A stretch of 64,000 bases of DNA, taken from the NCBI GenBank assembly GCA_949297805.1, contig CASFTG010000001.1, positions 806,001 through 870,000 on the forward strand, given 5' to 3'. Source of the stretch: an uncultured bacterium (GTDB taxonomy: Bacteria; Bacillota_I; Bacilli_A; RFN20; CAG-826). Below, one piece after another: positions 1-8,373 of the stretch (positions are counted from its first letter, which is position 1; each line of letters starts with the position of its first letter). Under the pieces are notes generated by a model. That model saw only the letters and a list, made by a program, of their open reading frames with translations, was not told the origin of the DNA and did not search any database. The translations under genes and the position numbers were made by a program.

Positions 1-329
1 GCGACCAAATCATTACCGACTTCGCTCGGGACTGGGACATCGATTCTTATGCCAGTCTTAAGCTTCCGGCCGAGGATTAAAGAATCGATGTGGAAAAGGT
101 CGGAGAGAACCTCGGAATAAATATCGATATAGAGGGGGACGACCGAACAGATGATGGCCCCCTTAACGTCTTCTTTGTTAATACCCTGGTCTTTACAATA
201 AAGGGAGAGGCGGGTCCGTTCCTCGTCTTTGGTCCCCCCTTCCTTAAACCGGGCGATTTGGATGAGCTTCCCCTTATCGAAGAAGCCGATGTCGGTCAAA
301 GTGTTGCCGACGTCGATGCAGATGATCAT
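1..329 (-). CDS. coaX: Type III pantothenate kinase, partial (3' end beyond window)
   Basis: Phosphorylates pantothenate in the first step of coenzyme A synthesis; cytosolic. The visible 109 residues start MIICIDVGNTLTDIGFF, with the DVGNT phosphate-binding motif of the CoaX (ASKHA-fold) family, and reach a TGI...VPSEVGNDL segment that matches the family's P-x-x-VGxD region. The family is usually about 250 residues, so roughly half is missing at the left edge. The ATG at 327-329 is preceded on the minus strand by GGAGG 12 nt away, and a TATGAT -10-like box lies at 382-387, giving a leader of about 50 nt. It lies downstream of leuS on the same strand, separated by a terminator. Type III enzymes do not use the type I or II pantothenate kinase fold. 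Identification rests on motifs read by eye. Confidence 0.85.
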   Translation of the reverse strand, partial: MIICIDVGNTLTDIGFFDKGKLIQIARFKEGGTKDEERTRLSLYCKDQGINKEDVKGAIICSVVPLYIDIYSEVLSDLFHIDSLILGRKLKTGIRIDVPVPSEVGNDLV

Positions 330-409
330 TGGTTTTCGCTACCTCCGGCTTCAGCCCGCTTTCGCGGTGCCTAGCGGGCCTATCATACCCTTTTTGATCC
401 AAAAAGACA

Positions 410-443
410 TAAAAAGCCGTCAGCCTCTAGTTAACTGACGGCT
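410..443 (-). terminator. Rho-independent terminator of leuS
   Basis: A 9-bp perfect stem, AGCCGTCAG (415-423) with CTGACGGCT (435-443), has an 11-nt loop and is followed on the minus strand by a run of five T (411-415). It begins 5 nt after the leuS stop. Confidence 0.9.
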
Positions 444-448
444 AGTGC

Positions 449-2857
449 TTAAGCGACGACGATGTTAAGGATCCGCCCCGGGACGAAGATGACCTTCTTG
501 ATGGTTTTCCCTTCAAGATAGGGCTTGATCTTGTTCGAAGCGCTCGCTTCTTTCAAGGCCCCGTCTTGGTCGATCTCGGCGTCCATCTCGATGACGTCGC
601 GGGTCTTGCCGTTGATCGAAACGGCGATCTTCTTTTTGGCGATGACGAGGTGCTTCTCATCATAACTCGGCCAGCTCTCATAGGTGATGAGGTCTTGATG
701 GCCCAACCGGTGCCACATCTCCTCGCCGACAAAGGGACAGACGCAGGAGAAGATCTTAACGAACCCTTCGAGGTAAGGCTTATAGATCGACTTGGCCTTA
801 TAGCATTCGTTCACGAACACCATCATGGCCGAGATGGCGGTATTGAAGGCGAGGGCTTCATAGTCCTCGCTGCACTTCTTGACCAAAGAGGCGTAGGCGA
901 AATTTAAGGAACCATCGTTAGTATCGCTGATTAATTTGGCCATGTTCTCATCATCGACTAAGCGATAAACCCGTTCGATGAACCGTTTCGCCCCATCTAA
1001 GCCAGTGGTCGACCAGGGCTTAGCTTCTTCTAGAGGCCCAGCGAACATCTCGAATAGCCGGAGGGCATCGGCTCCGTGGCTTTTGACGATGTCGTCGGGA
1101 TTGACGACGTTGCCCCGCGACTTCGACATCTTCTCCCCGTTGGCCCCGAGGATCATCCCTTGATGGAACAGTTTCTTAAACGGCTCCTTGCAGGAGACGA
1201 CCCCGATGTCATAAAGGAATTTATGCCAGAAACGGGCGTAGAGGAGATGGAGGACCGCATGCTCGGCCCCGCCGACGTAAAGGTCGACCGGGAGCCAGTG
1301 GTCCAAGAGTTTTTTATCAGCCAATGCTTTATCGTTATGGGGATCGATGTAACGGATGTAATACCAGCAGGATCCGGCCCATTGGGGCATGGTGTTGGTT
1401 TCCCGTTCGCCATGCCTTCCATCTTCGGTGGTATAGGAAAGCCATTCGGAGCCCGCTTTCGATAACGGCGGTTTCCCGTCTTTGCTCGGCTCATAGGAAT
1501 CGAGTTCGGGCAACACTAACGGCAATTGATCATCCGGTAAGGGGTATTCGGTCCCGTCATCAAGCCGGACGACCGGGATCGGCTCGCCCCAATAACGCTG
1601 ACGCGAGAAAATCCAGTCGCGGAGCTTGTAATTGATGACTTTCTTGCCCTTCCCCATTTCTTCGAGATGAGAAATGATCGCGGCTTTGGCCTCTTCGATA
1701 TTGAGCCCATCGGCATAGTCGGAATTGATATGCTTCCCATCCTCGACGTAGGCGGTTTCACTGATGTCGCCTTCTAAGACCTGGATCAGCGGGAGGCCAT
1801 GCTTCTTGGCGAATTCATAGTCCCGTTCATCGTGGGCCGGGACAGCCATGACGGCGCCCGAACCATAAGAACCTAAGACGTAATCAGCGACATAGACCGG
1901 GACTTCTTTCCCGTTGATGGGATTGATGGCATAGGCCCCGGTGAAGACGCCGGTTTTGCCCTTGACGTCTTTGCTCCGGGCAAGGTCGCTTCTAGATTTC
2001 GCTTCCTTGACGTAAGCCTCAACCGCTTCTTTTTGCTCCGGGGTGGTGATCTTCTCAATTAAGGGATGCTCCGGGGCGAGGCAACAATAAGTGCAGCCGA
2101 ATAAGGTATCGGCCCGGGTGGTGAAGACTTTGAAGGAACCCTTACCTCCGACGAGGTCGAACTCGATCTCGGCCCCGATCGATTTGCCGATCCAGTTCTT
2201 CTGCATGTCCAAAGTCGACTTCGGCCAATCGAGGAGGGAAAGATCTTCCTCCAATCTTTCGGCATAGGCGGTGATCTTGAGCATCCATTGCCGCATCGGC
2301 ATCCTTATGACCGGATACCCGCCCCGTTCGGAGACCCCGTCTTTGACTTCCTCATTGGCGAGAACCGTCCCTAACTCCGGACAATAATTGACCGGGACGT
2401 TGGAGACGTAAGCTAGGTCATGACGGAGCATCTGAGCAAAAATCCATTGGGTCCATTTGTAATAACTCGGATCGATGGTCGCGATCTCCTTGCTCCAGTC
2501 ATAGGAGAAGCCGAGGTCTTTGATCTGCTGTTTGAAATGGGCGATGTTCTGCCGGGTGAATCCTTCCGGGTGAACGTTGTTCTTAATGGCGAATTGCTCG
2601 GCTGGCAAGCCAAAGGCGTCCCAGCCCATTGGGTGGAGGACGTTATAGCCTTGCATCCGCTTCATCCTAGCGATGATATCGGTCGCGGTGTAGCCTTCGG
2701 GGTGGCCGACGTGGAGCCCTTGGCCCGAGGGATAAGGGAACATGTCGAGGACGTAATACTTGGGACGGGAGAAATCATGGGTATCGCAACAGAAGGCGTC
2801 CTTTTCCTCCCATGCTTTTTTCCATTTGTTCTCAATTAGAGTGAAATCGTAGCTCAT
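449..2857 (-). CDS. leuS: Leucyl-tRNA synthetase
   Basis: Charges tRNA-Leu with leucine. The 802-residue class I synthetase has HVGH at residues 49-52 (HIGH motif), a CP1 editing insert in the first half, and KMSKS at 576-580, followed by the anticodon-binding and C-terminal domains. The length is like that of Bacillus enzymes. The ATG has no Shine-Dalgarno sequence: a perfect TATAAT lies at 2866-2871, only 8 nt upstream, so the mRNA is probably leaderless. No T-box leader is possible, because only 39 bp separate it from the ATPase gene upstream. It ends in a clear terminator. Confidence 0.97.
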   Translation of the reverse strand: MSYDFTLIENKWKKAWEEKDAFCCDTHDFSRPKYYVLDMFPYPSGQGLHVGHPEGYTATDIIARMKRMQGYNVLHPMGWDAFGLPAEQFAIKNNVHPEGFTRQNIAHFKQQIKDLGFSYDWSKEIATIDPSYYKWTQWIFAQMLRHDLAYVSNVPVNYCPELGTVLANEEVKDGVSERGGYPVIRMPMRQWMLKITAYAERLEEDLSLLDWPKSTLDMQKNWIGKSIGAEIEFDLVGGKGSFKVFTTRADTLFGCTYCCLAPEHPLIEKITTPEQKEAVEAYVKEAKSRSDLARSKDVKGKTGVFTGAYAINPINGKEVPVYVADYVLGSYGSGAVMAVPAHDERDYEFAKKHGLPLIQVLEGDISETAYVEDGKHINSDYADGLNIEEAKAAIISHLEEMGKGKKVINYKLRDWIFSRQRYWGEPIPVVRLDDGTEYPLPDDQLPLVLPELDSYEPSKDGKPPLSKAGSEWLSYTTEDGRHGERETNTMPQWAGSCWYYIRYIDPHNDKALADKKLLDHWLPVDLYVGGAEHAVLHLLYARFWHKFLYDIGVVSCKEPFKKLFHQGMILGANGEKMSKSRGNVVNPDDIVKSHGADALRLFEMFAGPLEEAKPWSTTGLDGAKRFIERVYRLVDDENMAKLISDTNDGSLNFAYASLVKKCSEDYEALAFNTAISAMMVFVNECYKAKSIYKPYLEGFVKIFSCVCPFVGEEMWHRLGHQDLITYESWPSYDEKHLVIAKKKIAVSINGKTRDVIEMDAEIDQDGALKEASASNKIKPYLEGKTIKKVIFVPGRILNIVVA

Positions 2858-2865
2858 ACCCGGCG

Positions 2866-2871
2866 ATTATA
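2866..2871 (-). promoter_or_regulatory. -10 box of leuS (leaderless type)
   Basis: TATAAT followed by CGCCGGGT and then ATG; transcription would start at or within about 1 nt of the start codon. No convincing -35 box is seen. Confidence 0.6.
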
Positions 2872-2896
2872 GCCTTTATGCGGGCGCGGGGGAAGG

Positions 2897-4225
2897 TCAT
2901 TCCAATAGACCGGCCATATAGACCGGCAAGTAGGTGATGCCCTCTTCCTTTTTGCTGTCTTTAGTCCAGAGGACGGTTGGGGAAACAAGGATCGAGGAAT
3001 ATTCCTTCATCGCCCGTTTCAAGGAGGAAAGGCTATAAACGTCCGAGGACTTGACCTCGACCGGGATAAGCTTCTTGCCCCGACGGAGTAGGAAATCCAA
3101 TTCGTAACGGTGGTCAGAATTGTCATGAAAGGTGTAGTAATAAAGCCGCCTGCCGGCCGCGGCGAAAGCCTGGGCGACGGCGTTTTCGTAGATATAGCCT
3201 TGGTTGGTTGAGAGCCTATCGGAGATGATCGAACGGTAAATATCGCTTCCCCCGCCGTCTTGGTCATTGTAGATATCGGAGATAAGCAAACCGGTGTCGG
3301 AGAAATAAAGCTTGAACCGGCTGTCGGCGCGAAGCTGTTTCATATTGATGTTAAGTTCGGTAAGGTCAAAAGCCCGAAGGAAGATTTTCGAATCCTCCAA
3401 TGCTTTGAAAGTCATGCGGATAGTCGAATCGCTTACCCCTCTTAGCGAGGATACCCGAAACTGCGAATTAGTCTTTCCTAAGTTAGAAGCCGCCATATCG
3501 AATATATCGCCGGCCTTTAGCCCGAATTCATCGTCGAGTTTCGTCATATCCTGCCGATAAAGGCGAAGGATCTGCTGCTTTTCGCGGTCAGCGACAAAAT
3601 GGGAGGAGTCGGTCAAAAAGGCCGCGACCACCTGGGGCATGCCCCCGGTGACTAAGTAATGCCGATATTCTTGAATAGCCTGTTTATGAAGCGCTGGGCC
3701 AAGGCTTCGTTTATTCACATAGCATTGGCGGATAAAATCGGCGAGGATCTTCTTGCCCCTGGCCCAAAGGAATTCCTCGAAGTCCATCGGATATAGAGTG
3801 AAGGCATCTTCTTCGCTGGGAATGAAATTAGTATCGGTTTTCTTGTGAATGCTAATCAAAGAACCGGTTTCGATGAAATCATAACGCCCATCCTTGACGA
3901 AATACTTGATGTAGCTCCGGGCAAGAGGAAATTCCTGAACCTCGTCGAAGATGATGAGCGATTCTCGGGGAAATAGTTCGGTATTATAGTTTGCGCTTAA
4001 GGCAGAGAAGAAATAATCAAGGTCCGGAAGAAACTGAAAGGGATCGGCGGCTACGTTAAGATCTTCGTGGAAGTTTACGATAATATAAGATCGATATTCC
4101 CGTTTAGCGAATTCCTCGGCTAAAGTCGACTTGCCAACGCGGCGGGCCCCCTCAATAAGCATGGCGTATTTACCGTTGTCTTTCTTGAAATCTAGAAGTT
4201 TTTGATATGCTTTGCGTTCGAACAT
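2897..4225 (-). CDS. AAA_14/DUF4143 ATPase (copy 1)
   Basis: A 442-residue protein of the AAA_14 plus DUF4143 family, whose cellular role is not established. Walker A GARRVGKS is at residues 26-33 and Walker B LIIFDEVQ at 90-97, with the family's ETGSL sensor and a PMDFEEFLWARG segment after it. The C-terminal DUF4143 part holds ELDFLL...IPVEVKSS, a PD-(D/E)xK nuclease-like signature. The start is set by GAGGAAA 6 nt before the ATG and by a TTGATA-N16-TAGAAT promoter (4266-4271, 4244-4249). A 33-bp tandem repeat block lies immediately upstream of the promoter. It is a single-gene insertion between the glycogen operon and leuS. Two distant paralogues lie at 13514 and 29992. Confidence 0.85.
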   Translation of the reverse strand: MFERKAYQKLLDFKKDNGKYAMLIEGARRVGKSTLAEEFAKREYRSYIIVNFHEDLNVAADPFQFLPDLDYFFSALSANYNTELFPRESLIIFDEVQEFPLARSYIKYFVKDGRYDFIETGSLISIHKKTDTNFIPSEEDAFTLYPMDFEEFLWARGKKILADFIRQCYVNKRSLGPALHKQAIQEYRHYLVTGGMPQVVAAFLTDSSHFVADREKQQILRLYRQDMTKLDDEFGLKAGDIFDMAASNLGKTNSQFRVSSLRGVSDSTIRMTFKALEDSKIFLRAFDLTELNINMKQLRADSRFKLYFSDTGLLISDIYNDQDGGGSDIYRSIISDRLSTNQGYIYENAVAQAFAAAGRRLYYYTFHDNSDHRYELDFLLRRGKKLIPVEVKSSDVYSLSSLKRAMKEYSSILVSPTVLWTKDSKKEEGITYLPVYMAGLLE

Positions 4226-4243
4226 TTATATTTCCTCAGTAAT

Positions 4244-4271
4244 ATTCTAGTGTTTTTTAAAGAAATATCAA
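4244..4271 (-). promoter_or_regulatory. Promoter of DUF4143 ATPase copy 1
   Basis: TTGATA (4266-4271), 16-bp spacer, TAGAAT (4244-4249), then a short leader with GAGGAAA before the ATG at 4223-4225. Confidence 0.55.
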
Positions 4272-4287
4272 CATTTGTAAATTTGAA

Positions 4288-4374
4288 CCTGTAATTTCCG
4301 CAAGCAGTTTTGGAGGCAATCCTGCAATATCCGCAAGCAGTTTTGGAGGCAATCCTGCAATATCCGCAAGCAGT
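4288..4374. repeat. 33-bp tandem repeats upstream of ATPase copy 1
   Basis: Units start at 4298, 4331 and 4364 (exact 33-bp period) with core CCGCAAGCAGTTTTGGAGG. The first two are identical over the whole unit, the third is truncated, and a degenerate piece precedes the first. The block begins 17 bp upstream of the -35 box of the ATPase gene. Confidence 0.9.
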
Positions 4375-4399
4375 CAAACACTAGATATTCCGTCCAAAG

Positions 4400-4425
4400 G
4401 AAAAGCCCCGGGGAGACCCGAGGCT
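4400..4425 (-). terminator. Terminator of the glg operon
   Basis: Stem 4404-4412 with 4417-4425 (9 pairs, one G-U), 4-nt GAGA-type loop, then TTTT on the minus strand. It lies 20 nt after the glgA stop. Confidence 0.85.
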
Positions 4426-4444
4426 AGACTGATGATTTGAGGCT

Positions 4445-5863
4445 TTACTTGCTGGTATAAAGCTTGAGGTAAGCGGCGGCCGCTTTCTTCCAGGAATGGT
4501 CGCTCTTCATGGCGTTGCGCCGCATCTTGAGCAATTCGGACTTGTCCTTATACACCGCGAAGGCCCGGCTGACCCCATAACGGAGTCCGCCGACGTCGTA
4601 GTCATTGAACAAGAACCCGTCCGGTTTATCAGAGGTATTGGGATCCTCGATGGTATCGACTAAGCCCCCGACGGCTCTCGCGATCGGGAGGGTCCCATAG
4701 CGCATCGCCACCATCTGCCCGATGCCGCACGGCTCAAATAGCGACGGCATCAAGAAGAAGTCGGAGCCCGAATAGATCAGGTGGGCTCTTTCATTTGAAT
4801 AGCCGATGTAGATGCAGACGTGGTCAGGATAAGCCCGGCGGAGGTCCTCTAAGCCTTGCTCAAGGCCGTATTCGCCCGAGCCAAGGACGAAGAGATACCC
4901 GCCTTGATCGATGATCTCATGGGCTAAAGATAAGACCAGATCGATGCCTTTTTGGAAAGTGAGGCGAGAGACCAAGCCAAACACCGGGCCGCCTTGGTCC
5001 TCGAACATCGCGACGTCGAAGAGCCGTTTACGGCACTCCTTCTTCCCAGTCGTGACGTTATTGACCGAGAAGTTCTTATAAACCAACTCGTCATGGAGGG
5101 GATCCCACTCATCGTAATCGATCCCATTGGCGATGCCGACGAAGTGGTCGCCTTTCATCTGCAGCACCGTGTCGAGACCAAACCCGCCGACGGAAGTTAA
5201 AAGTTCCTTGGCGTGATTGGGCGAGACGGTGGTGACGTAATCGCTATAGACGATACCGGTCTTTAAGGTTGAGACCATCCCTTCGAAACGGACCTTTCCG
5301 TTGAAGTAGAGTTCATCGGAGAGTTCATAGAAATCATGGAGGAAATAACGATCGATAATCCCTTTGAAAGCCGGGTTATGGATGGTGTAAATGAATTTGG
5401 CTTTGCTGAAGGTGGGATCGAAGGCGTTCTGCTCCTTGATTAGGCAAGGGATCATCCCGGTCTGCCAGTCATGGCAATGGATGACGTCGGCCTGGAAGCC
5501 GATGAAGCCGAATAAGCCTCTGGCCGCCGTCTGGAAGAAGGCGAACCGTTCGCCATCATCCATATATCCATATAAGGAGGACCGGCCGAAGTAATATTGG
5601 TTATCGATCAAATAGAAAGTGATCCCATCGATCGAAGTCGAGTAGATATCGGCGTTTTGGTGCCGCCAGGATAACGACACCGGATAGCTCCCGACGTAAT
5701 TGAACCGCTTCCCCTTGTTCCGGATCGACTGGTAGAAGGGGAGGATGCAGATCACTTCATGCCCTTCTTCGACCAATTCCTTCGACAAGGCGAAGACGAC
5801 ATCGGCGAGACCCCCCGACTTGGCCAGCGGGTTGATCTCGGAGGCGATCATGGCGATTTTCAT
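4445..5863 (-). CDS. glgA: Glycogen synthase (ADP-glucose)
   Basis: Transfers glucose from ADP-glucose onto the growing alpha-1,4-glucan. The 472-residue GT5 enzyme has the N-terminal KSGGLADV substrate-loop motif (KTGGL in most homologues, here Ser for Thr), a YTIHNPAF segment, and the C-terminal SLFEPCGIGQ motif with the catalytic-site Glu. The start overlaps the glgD stop in an ATGA and has GGAG about 8 nt upstream. It is the last gene of glgC-glgD-glgA and ends at a strong terminator. No branching enzyme or phosphorylase gene is present in this window. Confidence 0.96.
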   Translation of the reverse strand: MKIAMIASEINPLAKSGGLADVVFALSKELVEEGHEVICILPFYQSIRNKGKRFNYVGSYPVSLSWRHQNADIYSTSIDGITFYLIDNQYYFGRSSLYGYMDDGERFAFFQTAARGLFGFIGFQADVIHCHDWQTGMIPCLIKEQNAFDPTFSKAKFIYTIHNPAFKGIIDRYFLHDFYELSDELYFNGKVRFEGMVSTLKTGIVYSDYVTTVSPNHAKELLTSVGGFGLDTVLQMKGDHFVGIANGIDYDEWDPLHDELVYKNFSVNNVTTGKKECRKRLFDVAMFEDQGGPVFGLVSRLTFQKGIDLVLSLAHEIIDQGGYLFVLGSGEYGLEQGLEDLRRAYPDHVCIYIGYSNERAHLIYSGSDFFLMPSLFEPCGIGQMVAMRYGTLPIARAVGGLVDTIEDPNTSDKPDGFLFNDYDVGGLRYGVSRAFAVYKDKSELLKMRRNAMKSDHSWKKAAAAYLKLYTSK

Positions 5864-6984
5864 AGAATGGCTCCTTGGGCGACGTAGACCGGGCTATTGG
5901 GGGTCCCGGTGACTTTATGCGATCTGGTGATGATGGCGTATTTATCGACAAGCGCGTTGCTCACCATCGCCCCATCGCCGATCATCGAGGAGGAGAGGAT
6001 GATCGAATCCTTTACGACGGCGGTCTTGGCGACTTTGACGTTACGGCCGATGATCGAGTTGATGACCGTCCCCTCGACCACCGCCCCATTGGCGATGAAG
6101 GAATTGGAGACGACCGCCTCTTTCCCATACATCGCCGGCGGGGTGTCATGGGTCAAGGTATAGATCGGCCAATCGGGCCGGAAGAGGGCTTTGGAATTGG
6201 CCTCATCGAAGAGCTCGAACGAATAGTCCATGTAATGCTTGAAGCTATCGATCGCCCGGACAAAGCCATCGTAGATATAGACGTGAGGCCGGGTGCCGCC
6301 GGATTCCCGCCCGACAGCATAGATAAGCGAATCGAGGCTTAAGGTCGGGTTCTTGGGCGCATAACGGTGGATCATGTCGGCTAAGACGGTCCGGTTGACC
6401 ACGTAGATCCCAAGGCTCGCCAAGCAGGGTCCTTCGATGGTCCCGTCGTTATCCCGAACATCCTCGACGTAGCCGGAGGAGCCGATCGAGATGATCGATT
6501 CCTTGAGGAATTCCTTTCTTGCGTCAAGGCAACGGGTGGCGACGACGGTCACTTTGTCTTTCCGCTTGATATGCTCGGCTAAAATCGGTCGGACATCGAT
6601 CGAGCCGACGATGTGGGACGGGGCGATGAGGATATAGGAGGCGTCGGAGTCATAGAGGACCCAATCGTTCTCGCGAATGTTGTTGATGTCGGTATTGGTC
6701 TCGGGATGGAGATGGGCTGGTTCGTTATACATGACGATCTCTTGCCCGATCTTGGTGTTGTTGACCCAAGCATCCATCGAGCCGAGGTGCTTCATGACCG
6801 AGCGAAGGTGGTCTTTGACCAAGATCCCAACCGTCTCGATGCCGGCGTTGCAGAAAGCCGAGAGGGGGAAGTCGACGAAGGCATAACGGCCTAAGAAGGA
6901 GAAGGAGCCGAGCGGCCGGTTATCGGTAAGAGGGCTGATTTCTGGGTCGGCGTGGAGATTGACGATGCCGATGACGTTGTTCAT
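5860..6984 (-). CDS. glgD: Glucose-1-phosphate adenylyltransferase regulatory-type subunit GlgD
   Basis: A GlgC paralogue that in Bacillota forms a heteromeric ADP-glucose pyrophosphorylase with GlgC and raises its activity (family knowledge). The 374 residues keep the nucleotidyltransferase fold (GRYAFVDFPLSAFCNAGI near residue 32) but lack the LAGGKGTRL nucleotide loop of GlgC, having IVNLHADPE instead. The C-terminal third has hexapeptide beta-helix repeats (NSFIANGAVVEGTVINSIIG). The ATG overlaps the glgC stop as ATGA and has GGGAGGAA 6 nt upstream. Confidence 0.94.
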   Translation of the reverse strand: MNNVIGIVNLHADPEISPLTDNRPLGSFSFLGRYAFVDFPLSAFCNAGIETVGILVKDHLRSVMKHLGSMDAWVNNTKIGQEIVMYNEPAHLHPETNTDINNIRENDWVLYDSDASYILIAPSHIVGSIDVRPILAEHIKRKDKVTVVATRCLDARKEFLKESIISIGSSGYVEDVRDNDGTIEGPCLASLGIYVVNRTVLADMIHRYAPKNPTLSLDSLIYAVGRESGGTRPHVYIYDGFVRAIDSFKHYMDYSFELFDEANSKALFRPDWPIYTLTHDTPPAMYGKEAVVSNSFIANGAVVEGTVINSIIGRNVKVAKTAVVKDSIILSSSMIGDGAMVSNALVDKYAIITRSHKVTGTPNSPVYVAQGAIL

Positions 6985-8117
6985 TTGTCGTTCCTCCCAT
7001 TGGTGACGAGGATTATTTCCTTGCGATCGGCGTTGATGACCTCGGATTCCTCAACGACCGCGTCGGGGCCGACAATGGCGTCGAACACCCGAGCCCCTTT
7101 CTTGATGTGGGCCCCGTTCATGAGGACGCAGTTGATGGCTTTGGCCCCATCGTCGACGTAGACGTCAGAGGAGATGACGCAGTGGTCGACCTCGCCCCGG
7201 ATAATGGCCCCTTGGTTGATCAGGGAGTCCTTGGCGGTCCCAATCGGCCCGATGTATTGCGGGGTGGCGTGATTGTCCTCGGTGTAGATTTTATTCTTCC
7301 CTTGGATGGTGAAGAGGTTGACGTTGGGGTCGCCCGACATCAGCAGATCCATATTGGCTTCGTGGAGCGAGGGGATGGTCCCGACGTCTTTCCAATAGCC
7401 TTTATAAGTATAGGCGACGAGCTTTTTCCCTTTGGCCATCAGCATCGGGATGATGTTCTTCCCGAAGTCGTGGTCGCTTTGCTCGTCTTTGGCGTCTTCG
7501 ATTAAGGCGGCCCGTAGTGTTTTGTAATTGAAGATGTAGATGCCCATCGAGGCGAGGTTGCTCTTCGGGACCTTGGGTTTTTCCTTGAAGGCGGTGATGA
7601 CCCCGTCCTCATCGGTCTCGAGGATCCCGAAACGGGACGCCTCTTCCAAGGGGACCTGGTAGACCGAGATGGTGCATTCGGCGTTGGCCTCCCGGTGGCG
7701 GGAAAGCATCCCGTCATAGGTGGTGGCGTAAATATGGTCGCCGGAGAGGATAAGGACGTATTCGGGATCGAGGTTATCAAGCCAATCGAGGTTCTGGTAG
7801 ATGGCATCGGCCGTGCCCCGGTACCAGTTGGACCCTTCCTCGGTCTCCTTCGGGGTTAAGACGGCGGTTAAGCTATTGACGCCGTTAAGCCCCCAGTTCT
7901 TGCCATTGCCGACATAGGTGTTTAAGTCGCTCGACTCGTATTGGGTCAAGACGGCGACGTGGTTGATGCCGGAATTGGCGCAGTTGGATAAAGGGAAATC
8001 GATGATGCGGTACTTCCCGCCATAGCCAACGGCCGGCTTAGCCGTTTTCCGCGTTAAAGCCTTCAACCGGGTCCCTTTGCCCCCGGCCAAGATCATCGCG
8101 GCAATTTTTATGCCCAT
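6981..8117 (-). CDS. glgC: Glucose-1-phosphate adenylyltransferase
   Basis: Makes ADP-glucose and PPi from glucose-1-phosphate and ATP, the committed step of glycogen synthesis. It has AAMILAGGKGTRLKALT near the N-terminus, KPAVGYGGKYRIIDFPLSN, and C-terminal left-handed helix repeats. An in-frame ATG lies 33 nt further upstream (8150), but AAGGAGG sits right before the ATG at 8117 and the -10 box TATAAT (8154-8159) would put the transcription start after the upstream ATG; 8117 is therefore chosen, giving 378 residues. First gene of the operon. Confidence 0.95.
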   Translation of the reverse strand: MGIKIAAMILAGGKGTRLKALTRKTAKPAVGYGGKYRIIDFPLSNCANSGINHVAVLTQYESSDLNTYVGNGKNWGLNGVNSLTAVLTPKETEEGSNWYRGTADAIYQNLDWLDNLDPEYVLILSGDHIYATTYDGMLSRHREANAECTISVYQVPLEEASRFGILETDEDGVITAFKEKPKVPKSNLASMGIYIFNYKTLRAALIEDAKDEQSDHDFGKNIIPMLMAKGKKLVAYTYKGYWKDVGTIPSLHEANMDLLMSGDPNVNLFTIQGKNKIYTEDNHATPQYIGPIGTAKDSLINQGAIIRGEVDHCVISSDVYVDDGAKAINCVLMNGAHIKKGARVFDAIVGPDAVVEESEVINADRKEIILVTNGRNDK

Positions 8118-8153
8118 TCGCTCCTCCTTCGATGTATTTGGGATTTCCATGTA

Positions 8154-8159
8154 ATTATA
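8154..8159 (-). promoter_or_regulatory. -10 box of the glg operon
   Basis: TATAAT on the minus strand, about 36 nt before the chosen glgC start and followed by the AAGGAGG ribosome site; no clear -35 box. Confidence 0.55.
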
Positions 8160-8348
8160 CGCACCGCCGCAAGAAGTGGGAAAGTCTTTTTAATGGTCGC
8201 TCCAGGGTTTTAGAGACGACCGCCTAAATTTGAAAAATGGCGGACTATACTGATTTAGCGCTCCACGGCCATAGGCAACGAAACTTTCGATTTGCGGAAG
8301 AACGTCAGTCAAAACCATGGAGTTGGCTTGAAGTCAAGGATGGCCTTT

Positions 8349-8362
8349 GGTTAAATTTAACC
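8349..8362. promoter_or_regulatory. 14-bp perfect palindrome before LRR gene
   Basis: GGTTAAATTTAACC is a perfect dyad ending 11 nt before the ATG of the 8374 gene, which has no Shine-Dalgarno sequence. It could be an operator or an AT-rich -10 region. The rest of the 8118-8373 gap shows only weak promoter-like stretches. Confidence 0.35.
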
Positions 8363-8373
8363 GGTACTGAACA

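Noticed and set aside
2858-2896. T-box riboswitch before leuS
   Set aside because: The gap to the upstream gene is 39 bp and holds a -10 box next to the ATG; there is no room for a leader.
4192-4377. Open frame through the 33-bp repeats coding an 11-residue repeated peptide
   Set aside because: It needs a TTG start without a ribosome site and runs out of frame into the ATPase gene; a 3n repeat stays open easily. The repeats are better seen as DNA elements.
8118-8150. Upstream start for glgC at 8150
   Set aside because: The -10 box at 8154-8159 and AAGGAGG before 8117 show that the ATG at 8117 is the real start.
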